Source: Mesorhizobium sp. ES1-4 (GTDB lineage: Bacteria > Pseudomonadota > Alphaproteobacteria > Rhizobiales > Rhizobiaceae). Taken from it: a DNA stretch of 64,000 bases. The position numbers were made by a program, and so were the translations under genes. Positions within the stretch are counted from its first letter, which is position 1. The number at the start of each line of letters is the position of its first letter. Positions 17,028 through 26,014 of the stretch are shown piece by piece. The stretch lies in NCBI RefSeq assembly GCF_020164745.1, contig NZ_JAIUGV010000018.1:1-64000 (forward strand), in the 5' to 3' direction. The notes under the pieces were generated by a model that did no database searches, was not told where the DNA came from, and saw nothing but the letters and a program-made list of their open reading frames with translations.

Positions 17028-17969
17028 CTAGAACAAGCGCGCCAGGTTCGACCGGATGCGGTCGAGAACGGTGTCGCCGGAAATGTCGGGAACGAATGCC
17101 TTGCCGGTGATCGCCTCGTAGGCCTGGGCATAGACGCGCGAGGCCTGTTCGACGATCTCGTCCGGAATCCTCGGGATCGGATCCTTGTAGGGATCGCAGC
17201 GCGCCGCCACCCACGAGCGGATGAAATCCTTGTCGAAGCTCTCCGGCCGCGTGCCGTTCGCCAGCGCCTGGTCGTAGCTCGCCGCGATCCAATACCGGCT
17301 GCTGTCGGGCGTGTGGATTTCGTCGGCGAGAATGACCGTCCCGTCCTTGTCGGTGCCGAATTCGTACTTCGTATCGGCGAGGATCAGGCCGCGCTCGGCG
17401 GCGTGCGCCTGGCCGCGGGCGAACAGCTTCAGGGCGTAGCTCGAAACGATATCCCACTGTGCCGGCGTGAGCAGGCCCTGCTCCAGGATCTCGGCCCTGG
17501 ACAGCGGCTCGTCATGGCCGCCATCCGCCGCCTTGCTGGTCGGCGTGATGACCGGCTCGGCCAGCTTCTCATTGTCGCGCAGGTCGTCCGGCAGGCGCAT
17601 CCCGTACATCTCACGCTCACCGCGCCGGTAGCGGGTCAGGATCGAGGTGCTGGTGGTCCCGGCCAGGTAGCCGCGCACGACGATCTCGACCGGCAGGATG
17701 TCGAGCCTTGTGCCGACGACGACGTTTGGGTCGGGATATTCCAGCACATGGTTCGGACAGATATCGGCCGTTTCCTCGAACCAGTAGCGCGCCGTCTGCG
17801 TCAGGATCTCTCCCTTGAACGGGATCGAGGTCAGGATGATGTCGAAGGCGCTGAGTCGGTCGGTGGCGATGATGATGCGCCTGCCGTCCGCCAGGTCGTA
17901 ATTTTCGCGGACCTTGCCTTTGTAGTAGCCCGGCAGTTCGGGAATGAAAGCATCCGACAGGACACGCAT
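17028..17969 (-). CDS. purC: Phosphoribosylaminoimidazole-succinocarboxamide synthase
   Basis: SAICAR synthetase joins CAIR and aspartate with ATP hydrolysis in de novo purine synthesis. The 313-residue protein is of the longer type (about 300 residues) instead of the 240-255-residue enzyme. Motifs visible: YKGKVRENYDL (ATP loop), IATDRLSAFDII, EIVVRGYLAGT, and LILADTKYEFGTD. Start chosen at MRVLSDAF, where CAGGAG lies upstream. Rhizobia often carry a short purC in the purSQL cluster, so this may be the second, eukaryote-like copy; the neighbours here are not purine genes. The pathway role of the second copy is inferred. Confidence 0.95.
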   Translation of the reverse strand: MRVLSDAFIPELPGYYKGKVRENYDLADGRRIIIATDRLSAFDIILTSIPFKGEILTQTARYWFEETADICPNHVLEYPDPNVVVGTRLDILPVEIVVRGYLAGTTSTSILTRYRRGEREMYGMRLPDDLRDNEKLAEPVITPTSKAADGGHDEPLSRAEILEQGLLTPAQWDIVSSYALKLFARGQAHAAERGLILADTKYEFGTDKDGTVILADEIHTPDSSRYWIAASYDQALANGTRPESFDKDFIRSWVAARCDPYKDPIPRIPDEIVEQASRVYAQAYEAITGKAFVPDISGDTVLDRIRSNLARLF

Positions 17970-18174
17970 GGGTTCTCCTGCCTTGCGCAGAGTGGCCGAT
18001 GCCCTCGCATAGTCCGTCGACCCCGTGCACATCAAGCGCGATTGTCGCTATTCCCCGCAAGCCGGGCGGATATACCCGTCGCTTTTTTCACAACGCATGC
18101 CGGAAGGCGCGGCGACGGAGCGAACCCGGCGCGTCTAGGCTGCGGCCAGATTTCCGGAGCCGCTCATTTCCATC

Positions 18175-19791
18175 ATGCAGACCTATGACTTCATCATCGT
18201 CGGCTCCGGCTCGGCCGGCTCGGTGCTTGCCGACAAACTGTCGGCCTCGGGCCGCTTCTCGGTCCTGGTGCTGGAAGCCGGCGGGACCGACCGGCGCTTC
18301 TACGTGCAGATGCCGCTCGGCTACGGCAAGACCTTCTTCGATCCCACGGTCAACTGGAACTACAGGGCCGAGCCGGATCCAGGCCTGGGCGGCAATGTCG
18401 ACCACTGGCCGCGCGGCAAGCTCCTCGGCGGGTCGAGTTCGATCAACGCCATGGTCTGGATCAGGGGCGCGCGCGAGGATTTCGACGACTGGCGCGCCGC
18501 CGGCAACCCCGGCTGGGGTTATGACGATGTGCTGCCCGCCTTCAAGGCGCTCGAGGACAACGAGGCCGGCGCCGACGCTTGGCGCGGCGTTGGCGGCCCG
18601 CTGCACATCAGCGACACCACGAACGCCGTCCACCCGCTGACGAAACGCTATCTCGCCGCCGGCCAGCAGGCGGGGTTGCCGTTCAATCCCGACTTCAACG
18701 GCGCGGCCCAGGAAGGCGTCGGCATCTACCAGATCTCGACCAGAAACGGCCGCCGCATGTCGGCCGCGCGGGCCTTCCTGCGTCCGGCGATGAAGCGCGC
18801 CAATGTTCGCGTCGAGACCAACGCGCTGGCGAGCCGCATCCTGTTCGAGGGCAAGCGCGCCGTCGGCGTCGAATATCTGCAGAACGGCGAGACCAAGACA
18901 GCCCGCGCTGGCCGCGAGGTCATCCTGTCCTCGGGTTCGATCAACTCGCCGCAGCTCATGCAACTCTCGGGCGTCGGCCCCGCGGCATTGCTCGCAGGGT
19001 TGGGCATTCCGGTCGTGCATGCCAACGAGAACGTCGGCGCCAACCTGCAGGACCATGTCGGCATCAACTATACCTTCAAGGGCAAGCTGCCGACGCTCAA
19101 CCAGATCCTGCGTCCCTGGTGGGGCAAGCTTCTGGTCGGCATGCGATACATCCTCACCCGCTCCGGCCCGCTGTCGCTGTCGATGAACCATGGCGGCGGC
19201 TTTTTCCGCACCGACCCGGCCTTCTCCCGGCCTAACATGCAGCTCTATTTCCAGGCCTTCTCGACACTTATCCCTAAGAATGGCGAGCGGCCTATCCTGA
19301 CGCCGGATCCGTGGCCCGGCTTCTCCATCGGCCTGTCCAACTGCCGTCCGTCGAGCCGCGGCGAAATCATGATCCGCTCAGCCAATCCACGCGACTATCC
19401 AAAAATCGTCGCCAACGCCTACTCGACCAATGCCGATGTCGACGAGATGCTGGCGGCGGTGAAGTTCGTGCGCAAGATCGCCTCGATGCCAGCGATGGCC
19501 GAGATCATCGCCGAAGAAGTCCTGCCCGGCCCGTCGATCCAGTCGGACGCCGACCTGATCACCGATTTCAGGAAGCGCTCCGGCACCGTCTATCACCCGG
19601 TTTCGACTTGCCGGATGGGCCCCGACCCATCCCGTTCGGTCGTCGACCCGCGCCTGAAGGTGCACGGTCTCGAAGGCCTGCGCGTCATCGACGCCTCGAT
19701 CTTTCCCGCCAACATCACCGGCAACACCAACGCCGCCGCCGTCATGACCGGATGGAAGGGCGCCGAACTGGTTCTGGAGGACCACACATGA
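18175..19791 (+). CDS. GMC-family FAD-dependent oxidoreductase
   Basis: A 538-residue choline dehydrogenase-like enzyme. The N-terminal FAD motif IIVGSGSAGSVLADKLS is followed by LLGGSSSINAMVWIRG (GMC signature 1), SSGSINSPQLMQLSGVGP (signature 2) and the C-terminal active-site regions YHPVSTCRMG and NITGNTNAAAVMTGWKGAEL. It oxidises a primary alcohol or sugar polyol at the expense of FAD and a quinone acceptor. The substrate is not shown by the sequence. The gene overlaps by four bases (ATGA) with an enolase-superfamily enzyme and then a beta-hydroxyacid dehydrogenase, so the three are co-translated and probably degrade one sugar-derived compound. Confidence 0.93.
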   Translation: MQTYDFIIVGSGSAGSVLADKLSASGRFSVLVLEAGGTDRRFYVQMPLGYGKTFFDPTVNWNYRAEPDPGLGGNVDHWPRGKLLGGSSSINAMVWIRGAREDFDDWRAAGNPGWGYDDVLPAFKALEDNEAGADAWRGVGGPLHISDTTNAVHPLTKRYLAAGQQAGLPFNPDFNGAAQEGVGIYQISTRNGRRMSAARAFLRPAMKRANVRVETNALASRILFEGKRAVGVEYLQNGETKTARAGREVILSSGSINSPQLMQLSGVGPAALLAGLGIPVVHANENVGANLQDHVGINYTFKGKLPTLNQILRPWWGKLLVGMRYILTRSGPLSLSMNHGGGFFRTDPAFSRPNMQLYFQAFSTLIPKNGERPILTPDPWPGFSIGLSNCRPSSRGEIMIRSANPRDYPKIVANAYSTNADVDEMLAAVKFVRKIASMPAMAEIIAEEVLPGPSIQSDADLITDFRKRSGTVYHPVSTCRMGPDPSRSVVDPRLKVHGLEGLRVIDASIFPANITGNTNAAAVMTGWKGAELVLEDHT

Positions 19792-21002
19792 AGATCACCG
19801 ACGTCAAGACCTGGGTTGTCGGCAACCCGCCGCCCGGCATCGGCGGCAAGTATTTCATCTTCGTCAAGCTGACCACAGACGGCGGCGTGGTCGGCTATGG
19901 CGAGGCCTACAACGCCACCTTCTCCGCCCACGTCACGGCGAAGATGATCGAGGACATGGCCGAGCGCTATCTCGTCGGCCGCGACCCGCACGACATCGAG
20001 AATTTCTTCCGCCGCGCCTATTCGTCGGGCTTCACCCAGCGCCCTGACGTCTCCGGCATGGGCTGTTTTTCCGCACTGGAAATGGCCTGCTGGGACATTA
20101 TCGGCAAGGAAGCCAACAAGCCGGTCTACAAGCTGCTTGGTGGCCAGGTGCATGAGACGCTGCGCTCCTACACTTATCTCTATCCGCACACCGGCAGCGT
20201 CCATTCCGAGGACGCGCCGGACGGCAGGAATGTCTACAACGACCCGGAAATGGCGGCAGCCTGCGCGCTCGAATATGTCGAGCAGGGCTTCAATGCCGTC
20301 AAGCTCGACCCTGCCGGCCCCTACACCGCCTTCGACGGCCACCAGCCGCGCCTCATCGACATCGATGTCTCCGCCCGCATGATCAAGGCGATCCGCGAGG
20401 CGGTCGGCACCCGCGCCGACATATTGTTCGGCACGCATGGCCAGTTCACCGCTTCGGGCGCGCTGCGGCTGGCGCGTGCCATAGAGCCCTATGATCCGCT
20501 GTGGTTCGAGGAGCCGGTGCCGCCGGACATGCCCGAAGTGATGGCGCAGGTCGCCCGCGCGACCTCGATCCCGATCGCCACCGGCGAGCGGCTGACGACA
20601 AAATCCGAATTCGCCCGCGTCATCGAGAACCGCGCCGCCACAATTCTGCAGCCGGACCTCGGCCGCTCCGGCGGCATCCTCGAAACCAAGAAGATCGCCG
20701 CGATGGCCGAGGCCTACCACATCCAGGTCGCCCCGCATTGCTATTGCGGGCCGATTGTCGGCGCCGCCAACATTCAGCTCGCGGTGACGCTGCCCAATTT
20801 CCTCATCCTGGAATCGCTGAAGCAATGGGATGGTTTCCACGCCACGCTCTTGACCAAGAAGATCGAATGGCAGGACGGCAATGTCATCCCGTCGAAGGAG
20901 CCCGGCCTCGGCGTCGAGCTCAACGAGGCGGTCTGCGACGCGCACCCCTACACCGGCAAGGACCTGCATCTGCAGATGATGCAGACGCCGTTGATGCCGT
21001 GA
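19788..21002 (+). CDS. Mandelate racemase/muconate lactonizing enzyme family dehydratase
   Basis: A 404-residue enolase-superfamily enzyme, start at the ATG overlapping the previous stop. The capping domain (residues 1-120) precedes a TIM barrel with NAVKLDP (barrel strand 2 Lys/Asp), LFGTHGQFT (strand 3), WFEEPVPPD (metal Glu), ATGERLTT (metal Glu) and APHCYCGP (catalytic His). The strand pattern is that of acid-sugar dehydratases rather than racemases. The reaction, elimination of water from a sugar acid to a 2-keto-3-deoxy acid, is inferred from family and context. It is the middle gene of a three-gene operon with overlapping ends. Confidence 0.9.
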   Translation: MKITDVKTWVVGNPPPGIGGKYFIFVKLTTDGGVVGYGEAYNATFSAHVTAKMIEDMAERYLVGRDPHDIENFFRRAYSSGFTQRPDVSGMGCFSALEMACWDIIGKEANKPVYKLLGGQVHETLRSYTYLYPHTGSVHSEDAPDGRNVYNDPEMAAACALEYVEQGFNAVKLDPAGPYTAFDGHQPRLIDIDVSARMIKAIREAVGTRADILFGTHGQFTASGALRLARAIEPYDPLWFEEPVPPDMPEVMAQVARATSIPIATGERLTTKSEFARVIENRAATILQPDLGRSGGILETKKIAAMAEAYHIQVAPHCYCGPIVGAANIQLAVTLPNFLILESLKQWDGFHATLLTKKIEWQDGNVIPSKEPGLGVELNEAVCDAHPYTGKDLHLQMMQTPLMP

Positions 21003-21916
21003 GCGATAGCTACGCCTTCATCGGCCTCGGCCATCTCGGCGGCAACCTTGCCGCCAGCCTGGTCCGCAATGGCTTTGCCGTCACCGTCTTCGACCGCGAT
21101 CCCGCCGCAGTCGAGCGCCTCGTTGCGCTCGGCGCCACCGCCGCCAATAGCCCGGCCGAAGCCGCCGCCAGCGCCGGCAATGCCATAACTTGCCTGCCCT
21201 CGCCCAAAGTCAGCGAAGCGGTGCTGGCTGGTCCGGACGGATTGCTGGAAGGCCTGCCCAAGGGTGGCACCTGGATCGAGATGTCGACCAACGGCCGCGA
21301 CGAGATCGTGCGGCTTGCCGCCCTCGCCTCGGCCCAGGGCGTCGAGACGCTGGAATGCCCGGTCACCGGCGGCGTGCATCTGGCGGCGGTCGGCAAGATC
21401 ACCGCGCTGGTCGGCGGCGACGCCAGCCTCTACGAGCGTCACCGCCCGGCCATCGAAGCGATGTGCGCGAAGTCGTTCCTGATGGGCCCGATCGGCTCGG
21501 CGGCGGTGATCAAGGTCATCACCAACATGCTTGCCTTTATCCACCTGGTCGCCGCCGGCGAGGCGCTGATGCTGGCCAAAAAGGGCGGGCTCGACCTCGC
21601 CCAGTCCTATCACGCCATCGTCGCCTCCTCCGGCAACAGCTTCGTCCACGAGACCGAAAGCCAGCTTGTCCTCAACGGCTCCTACGACATCGGCTTCACC
21701 ATGGACCTGGCGCTGAAGGACCTCGGCTTCGCGCTCGGCATGGGCAAGGATTTTGGCGTGCCGCTCGAACTGGCCTCGCGCGTCAACGCGATTTTCGAGC
21801 AAGGCAAGGCAGCCTATGGCGGCGCAGCCTGGTCGACCCAGATCGTCAAACTGCTCGAGGATACAGTCGGCACCGACCTGCGCGCACCCGGCTTCCCGGC
21901 CAGGCTGGAAATCTGA
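20999..21916 (+). CDS. NAD(P)-dependent beta-hydroxyacid dehydrogenase
   Basis: A 305-residue member of the 3-hydroxyisobutyrate dehydrogenase family. Start is GTG overlapping the preceding TGA by four bases. The Rossmann motif is GLGHLGGNLA; the substrate-binding motif is ECPVTGGVHLAAVGK; the catalytic lysine is in GSAAVIKVITNML. The enzyme oxidises beta-hydroxyacids such as glycerate or tartronate semialdehyde equivalents. Context with a GMC oxidoreductase and a sugar-acid dehydratase suggests it finishes the catabolic path or interconverts an intermediate; the actual substrate is unknown. No transporter or regulator is attached to the operon. Confidence 0.92.
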   Translation: MSDSYAFIGLGHLGGNLAASLVRNGFAVTVFDRDPAAVERLVALGATAANSPAEAAASAGNAITCLPSPKVSEAVLAGPDGLLEGLPKGGTWIEMSTNGRDEIVRLAALASAQGVETLECPVTGGVHLAAVGKITALVGGDASLYERHRPAIEAMCAKSFLMGPIGSAAVIKVITNMLAFIHLVAAGEALMLAKKGGLDLAQSYHAIVASSGNSFVHETESQLVLNGSYDIGFTMDLALKDLGFALGMGKDFGVPLELASRVNAIFEQGKAAYGGAAWSTQIVKLLEDTVGTDLRAPGFPARLEI

Positions 21917-22070
21917 AGCCGACAACCAGCGAATGAAATCAAGGCGTTGGGCAAGCATCTAGAATCACGGCCTCAACAACTTGAATCAGAGCTGGAACAT
22001 CCTGACGAGTTTATCGGGAGAGTTTCGATCGGGCTGCATGTCTCGGCGATTGGCGGAAACACCCCTTCCC

Positions 22071-22253
22071 TTCGTCATCCTATGGCGAAGCAAGGAGCGT
22101 ACGCGGCGCAGACCATAGGATCCATGCCGTGAGTTCAAAGCGTTGCGACGGCCCGAAATTCTGCTCCGCCGCACTCTTCGGCCAAGGTTGCGGCATGGAT
22201 CCCAGGGTCTCCGCGACGGAGCTTCGCTCCTGCTTCACCTTGGGATGACGACG
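22071..22253. repeat. Palindromic intergenic element with nested inverted repeats
   Basis: Outer arms (22071-22098 with TCGTCATCC-A-GG-GAAGCA-GGAGC; complement at 22225-22253) match at most positions, and an inner pair (around 22113-22131 and 22190-22208, both around GGATCCATGCCG) is nested within. The whole can fold as a long cruciform. The outer TCGTCATCC arm recurs at 42667-42711. It resembles the mosaic palindromic elements of rhizobial intergenic DNA. The stretch 21917-22277 holds no gene apart from this. Confidence 0.75.
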
Positions 22254-22277
22254 TTGTGGGACGCTCTACACCTTGAT

Positions 22278-22352
22278 TCAATATCTGACCGTCAACGCGC
22301 CCGGCAGGATCTCGAAGGCCGGTTGTATCCAGCCCGGCGGCTCGCCGCTATC
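22278..22352 (-). pseudogene. Duplicated, diverged 3' end of the lipid-kinase gene
   Basis: Read on the minus strand this encodes GEPPGWIQPAFEILPGALTV-RY and a stop, against GESPGRIPATFEILPGALTV-RY at the end of the intact kinase gene (23392-24330). Thirty-four bases (22285-22318) are identical to 23399-23432, then the copies diverge with the reading frame kept, including a three-base difference. Homology fades upstream of the conserved DGE. It is in direct orientation with the intact copy, and the ankyrin gene lies between. Confidence 0.75.
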
Positions 22353-22405
22353 ATCTCCTGAGGCAGGCCATTTACAAATTCAGAGGCTTCGTTTTGCGCA
22401 TCGAC

Positions 22406-23371
22406 ATGAAGAAACTCATCCTATTTGCATTTCTGGTCTTGTGCGGGCTTGGCAGCGATTTTGCCGCTGCGGAAAGGCGGACCGCTTCTTCCACACTTCC
22501 GAAGGATTTGAGCAAGCTGGAGGGGATGTACTGGTATAATTTCAAGAACGGCCTGGTAGATGGCACGAATTATGAGTCTACCGACGTCTTGGAGTTGGTC
22601 AGATACGACGAGGATTCCATGTATTTCCGGGCGTCCTTGTCTTTTTCCAACGGCCATTCCTGTGACATTTCAGGGATCGCGGAACGAGACGAGGGAAGGC
22701 TTACCTACTATGATACGACGTACGGAAATGGATGCGTGCTGCATGTCGTTCCGACCTCCACGAGCGTCGCTCTAGACGATCCGACCGGCCAGTGTCGGAA
22801 CATGAGTTGCGGCGCAAGAGGTGTTTTTGGCTATGAGAAATTCTCGCCGAAACGCAAAAGGAAAATCACCTATATGGCCAGGTTAAAGAACTCCACCCAG
22901 TATCAGGGCGCGGTGGTGAATTATGACCGGTTGAAACTTGCCAAGGCGCACGGAATTGCCCCTGAGTGGTCTAACGCCAGGGCTATGCTTGGAACCTATG
23001 CATTTTGGGGGAACTTAGAAGGTGTCAGGCAGGCCCTGAATCAGGGGGCGGATCTGGATTTTAACGACAAGCAAGGTTGGGGTCCGGTATCGGGTGCCGG
23101 ATATAGCTGGAATATAGAAATTACCCAATTGCTGCTCGATCACGGCCTGAACATCAACAAGCTGGAAAATGGAAAGACTCTGCTTGCCCACGCTGCATAC
23201 AATCGCGCGGCAGGAGGCGACCGGCAGCTTAACTACATAAAATGGCTGATTGAGAAGGGGGCGGACGCCAGCATTCCTGGTAACGACGGGGAAACGCCCG
23301 TGGATATAGCGATCAGGACAAAGTCCGATCAGCGAATTGTCGACCTGCTGAAGGGCAAGACCGAACATTAA
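22406..23371 (+). CDS. Exported ankyrin-repeat protein of foreign-looking composition
   Basis: A 321-residue protein. Residues 1-22 are a strong Sec signal peptide (MKKLILFAFLVLCGLGSDFA). Residues 40-155 form a domain with four or five cysteines, ending in CRNMSCGARGVFGYEKF, reminiscent of small periplasmic inhibitor/immunity-type beta domains. Residues 185-318 are ankyrin-like repeats (GNLEGVRQALNQGADLDFND; LLLDHGLNINK; WLIEKGADASIPGNDGETPVDIA). Periplasmic ankyrin proteins in other bacteria include toxin-immunity proteins and catalase protectors; which applies is unknown. Its base composition is visibly lower in G+C than its neighbours, with ATA, TTA and AGG codons, suggesting horizontal gain. 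ATG at 22406 is preferred to TTG at 22394. Confidence 0.85.
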   Translation: MKKLILFAFLVLCGLGSDFAAAERRTASSTLPKDLSKLEGMYWYNFKNGLVDGTNYESTDVLELVRYDEDSMYFRASLSFSNGHSCDISGIAERDEGRLTYYDTTYGNGCVLHVVPTSTSVALDDPTGQCRNMSCGARGVFGYEKFSPKRKRKITYMARLKNSTQYQGAVVNYDRLKLAKAHGIAPEWSNARAMLGTYAFWGNLEGVRQALNQGADLDFNDKQGWGPVSGAGYSWNIEITQLLLDHGLNINKLENGKTLLAHAAYNRAAGGDRQLNYIKWLIEKGADASIPGNDGETPVDIAIRTKSDQRIVDLLKGKTEH

Positions 23372-23392
23372 TCAGCGCAGCGCGGCGCTGAT
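23371..23392. terminator. Stem-loop between convergent genes
   Basis: Eight-base arms ATCAGCGC / GCGCTGAT with a six-base loop sit exactly between the ankyrin stop codon and the stop codon of the convergent lipid kinase gene. No long T-run follows, so termination strength is uncertain. Confidence 0.5.
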
Positions 23393-24330
23393 CAATACCT
23401 GACCGTCAACGCGCCCGGCAGGATCTCGAAGGTCGCCGGTATGCGCCCTGGCGACTCGCCGTCTATGTCGAGCAGCGCGCCGTTCTTCTCGACGTCGCCG
23501 AGCGGTTCGACCACGACTTTCCTGCCGCGCAGGATGGTGATCGCGGGATGGTTGCGATGCCTGCCGCCATAGAGCAGGCGGATGTCCCAGATCAGCTTCA
23601 ACTTGCCCGCCGCGCGCAGGATGACAATGTCGAACTGCCCGTCGGTCAAGTCCGCATCAGGCGCGATCATCATGCCGCCGCCGAAGAATTTGCCGTTGGC
23701 CATCGCCACCAGCGCCATGCGCGCATCGACCGGGTCGCCATCGTCCACGGTGATCCGCACGTCCTGGAAGCGGTAGCGGATGACCTCGACCACGGTGCGC
23801 CACAGGAACAGCGCCTTGGTCGACATCCTGCCCTTGCGCTTGTCGGCATTGACCGCGCGGTCCGTCGCCCCTGACAGGCCGAGGCTGGCGATGTTGATGA
23901 AGCGCCGGCTGGCCAGCGCGCCATGGTCGTCGATGTAGCAGATGCGGCCGGCGTCGACAGGCCTCGCCTTGGCTCCGGCGATCCGCTTCAGCGTCGCATC
24001 GATCTCCGTCGGCAGGCCGAGGCCGCGCGCGAAATCGATACCGGCGCCGCAAGGCAGGAGGCCGAGTTCGGTTGTCCTGCCGCCCTCCTCGCGGGCCTGC
24101 AGCAAGCCGTCGGCCACTTCGCTCGCCGTGCCGTCGCCGCCGGCCGCGATCACCAGGTCGAAGCCGTTTGCCGCAAGATCGAGCGCCAGCCGCTCGGCAT
24201 CGCCTTCGGCCTGTGTCTCGCGCAGTTCGAAATCGCCGAAGTGCTTTTTCAGCGCGGCCGCGACGTCGGGCCAATGCCGTTTCAACCGGCCGCCACCGGC
24301 AATCGGATTGAGCACCACCCCAACTTTCAA
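23392..24330 (-). CDS. Diacylglycerol/sphingosine kinase-family lipid kinase
   Basis: A 312-residue lipid kinase of the DAGK catalytic-domain family (YegS/BmrU/DgkB-like). The nucleotide-binding motif GGDGT is at residues 64-68, preceded by VVLNPIAGGG, the family's first loop. Later GLLPCGAGIDFARGLGLP matches the conserved segment that normally reads PxGTxNDFA, with GAGID in place of GTGND. It phosphorylates a membrane lipid such as diacylglycerol in the cytoplasmic leaflet; the substrate is not certain. The 3' end of this gene is duplicated 1.1 kb downstream beyond the ankyrin gene. It stands alone. Confidence 0.9.
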   Translation of the reverse strand: MKVGVVLNPIAGGGRLKRHWPDVAAALKKHFGDFELRETQAEGDAERLALDLAANGFDLVIAAGGDGTASEVADGLLQAREEGGRTTELGLLPCGAGIDFARGLGLPTEIDATLKRIAGAKARPVDAGRICYIDDHGALASRRFINIASLGLSGATDRAVNADKRKGRMSTKALFLWRTVVEVIRYRFQDVRITVDDGDPVDARMALVAMANGKFFGGGMMIAPDADLTDGQFDIVILRAAGKLKLIWDIRLLYGGRHRNHPAITILRGRKVVVEPLGDVEKNGALLDIDGESPGRIPATFEILPGALTVRY

Positions 24331-25219
24331 TGCCTATCCTCCCGCGCCGAACTGTGCTCGATCCTTTGCAGGCATTGAAGCCCGCCGCCATCGGCTGAGC
24401 AAGAGGGACTTCGATCGGAGCGTTGAAAGGCGGGGCGAGCTGTCTAAGGCAGCCGGCGCTGAAATTCAGGGCCTGGTGGCAAACAGTCCCCGATAATCCC
24501 GCTATCCACAGCCCCCGGGCCATTCCCCAAGGCCCTTACGCAGCGTAAAAACAACCCATCTCAGGCGGCTACCGATCGCCAAGCCGAAAGGCGAAGTGAA
24601 AGGCGGATTTCCTGAGGCCCGTACGGCCCAGAGCGAAAGCAGGCTTGCTTGTTCGAGGGACGGAAGCCGAGACCTACGGGGCCGCGGAAAGCGTGCCAAC
24701 GCCGACGGCGGACCGATGCTGCCATGAAGGACGGCAAAAACCTTCGATGGCACGCAGGGCAAAGCCCGCAAGGGCTGGACCGGCGTGGTCTGAACGGATG
24801 CTGCCCTTGGGTGGCTTCCGGCAGGACCGTCAAAATCAAGGCCGGCATGGCGCGACGACTTTACGGAAGTTGCTGCCGCGACCGTGTTCTGATCTGACAG
24901 GGAGGCGCTGGGAGAGATCCCGGCGCCGACTGCCTTTAGGCGCCGCACAATCCTATTTCGGCAAGAGTGCCGGCGCGGCTTCACCGCGCGCCAAGATCGG
25001 TGATGGTCGTGGCCGGAGTAAGCCGCATCTGGCACTGCCGTCGCCGATGAAGACCGGCGCCAGGCTCGAACACGTTTATGACCACTGGGACCTTTTGGTC
25101 ACGCCCGGACGGGATCACGCGCCGCGGCGCTCATTCCACGGCCGAGGCCAAATTCCCGCCTTGTTCGCGCGCAATGGGAATGGATGAGCTGCCGGGGGGC
25201 TTCTCGAAGGGACAAGACC
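24331..25219. other. Gene-free stretch of unknown nature
   Basis: About 890 bases without a credible gene. Open frames on both strands lack start signals and family likeness. Several short complementary segments (for example TCGCC..GGCGA near 24575-24593 and GCCC-GCAA-GGGC near 24764-24775) would fold. The part 24580-24800 has a composition and density of small stems that could reflect a structured RNA or an old repeat. I could not match it to RNase P, tmRNA, SRP or 6S RNA by sequence memory. Confidence 0.4.
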
Positions 25220-25741
25220 GTGATCAAGACCGCCCTTGTCGCCATGACCATTGTCGGCTGCGACTGCGACGCCAAGCTGTGCGAATATATCGGCGAGACG
25301 CCGGCCAAGTGGTCGACCATCGCCGAGTGCGAAGCCGCGATGAAGAGCCAGATCCTGCGCGAGCGCAATTTCAACTATCCGCTGGTGTCGGGCATCTGCC
25401 GCACCAAGGGCTCGGCGTCCTCCTCTCAATTGGCCGCCATCGCGTCCGGCCCGGAGCTGAAGCCCGCCAGCAAGGTCGTCAGAACGGAAAGCCCATTGCC
25501 GCCGGAGCTCAGCCATCGGCCGAGCGTCCCGGTCGGTTCGCCGACGACGGCCCTGGAAGCGGCGGCCGCCCGGCCTGTCGCCTATGACCAGGTGATCGAG
25601 GGTGGAACCGGCACGCTCTATCGCACCAAGAACGGCTACGCCGTGGTCAGGACTGATCTTGGCCGCGCGGCTTCGGCGACCGCCGACGCCGCGAAGCGCT
25701 CCGTGAACTGGCTGGCCGGCCTGATGCCAGGCAAATTGTAG
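25220..25741 (+). CDS. Hypothetical protein with Cys-rich N-terminal part
   Basis: A 173-residue protein of unknown function starting with GTG after GAAGGGA. The first residues form a short hydrophobic stretch (IKTALVAMTIVGCDCD) that may be a weak membrane anchor or signal, followed by CDAKLCEYIGETPAKWSTIAECEAAM and a fourth cysteine in SGICRTKG; the spacing suggests two disulfides. Residues 75-115 are low-complexity and rich in proline and serine. The C-terminal part (GTLYRTKNGYAVVRTDLGRA) looks like a small beta unit. It converges with the 88-residue gene at 25748 and has no informative neighbours. Confidence 0.7.
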   Translation: MIKTALVAMTIVGCDCDAKLCEYIGETPAKWSTIAECEAAMKSQILRERNFNYPLVSGICRTKGSASSSQLAAIASGPELKPASKVVRTESPLPPELSHRPSVPVGSPTTALEAAAARPVAYDQVIEGGTGTLYRTKNGYAVVRTDLGRAASATADAAKRSVNWLAGLMPGKL

Positions 25742-25747
25742 CCTCCC

Positions 25748-26014
25748 CTACATCTTCAGCTTCAGGCTCTCCCAGAACTTGTCGATCAGCGGCTTCTCCT
25801 TCGCCGCATCATCGCCGGCGACGCGCTTGATGAACAAAAGCCCCTGGTCGGCGAGGCCGTAGCCGCCGATCTCGAAATAAGCGGTGTCGGTGCGGGTCTT
25901 TACCTCGGCGGTGATGCCGGTCAATTCCTTGCCGTCGGCGAGCTTGCGCGTCGTCGGCTGCTGGCGCTGCCCGACCCGGGCGATAGGCAAATAGCCGGCC
26001 TTCAGTCGCAACAC
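25748..26014 (-). CDS. Hypothetical 88-residue protein coupled to capA
   Basis: A short frame with a GTG start overlapping the end of the CapA-like gene by 13 bases, which suggests translational coupling. The sequence is balanced and coding-like, with ITAEVKTRTDTAYFEIGGYGLADQGLLFIKRVAGDD, and ends in a charged helix (FWESLKLKM). I do not recognise a family. It could also be the surviving end of a larger gene, since no typical signal peptide or complete domain is visible. Function unknown. Confidence 0.5.
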   Translation of the reverse strand: MLRLKAGYLPIARVGQRQQPTTRKLADGKELTGITAEVKTRTDTAYFEIGGYGLADQGLLFIKRVAGDDAAKEKPLIDKFWESLKLKM

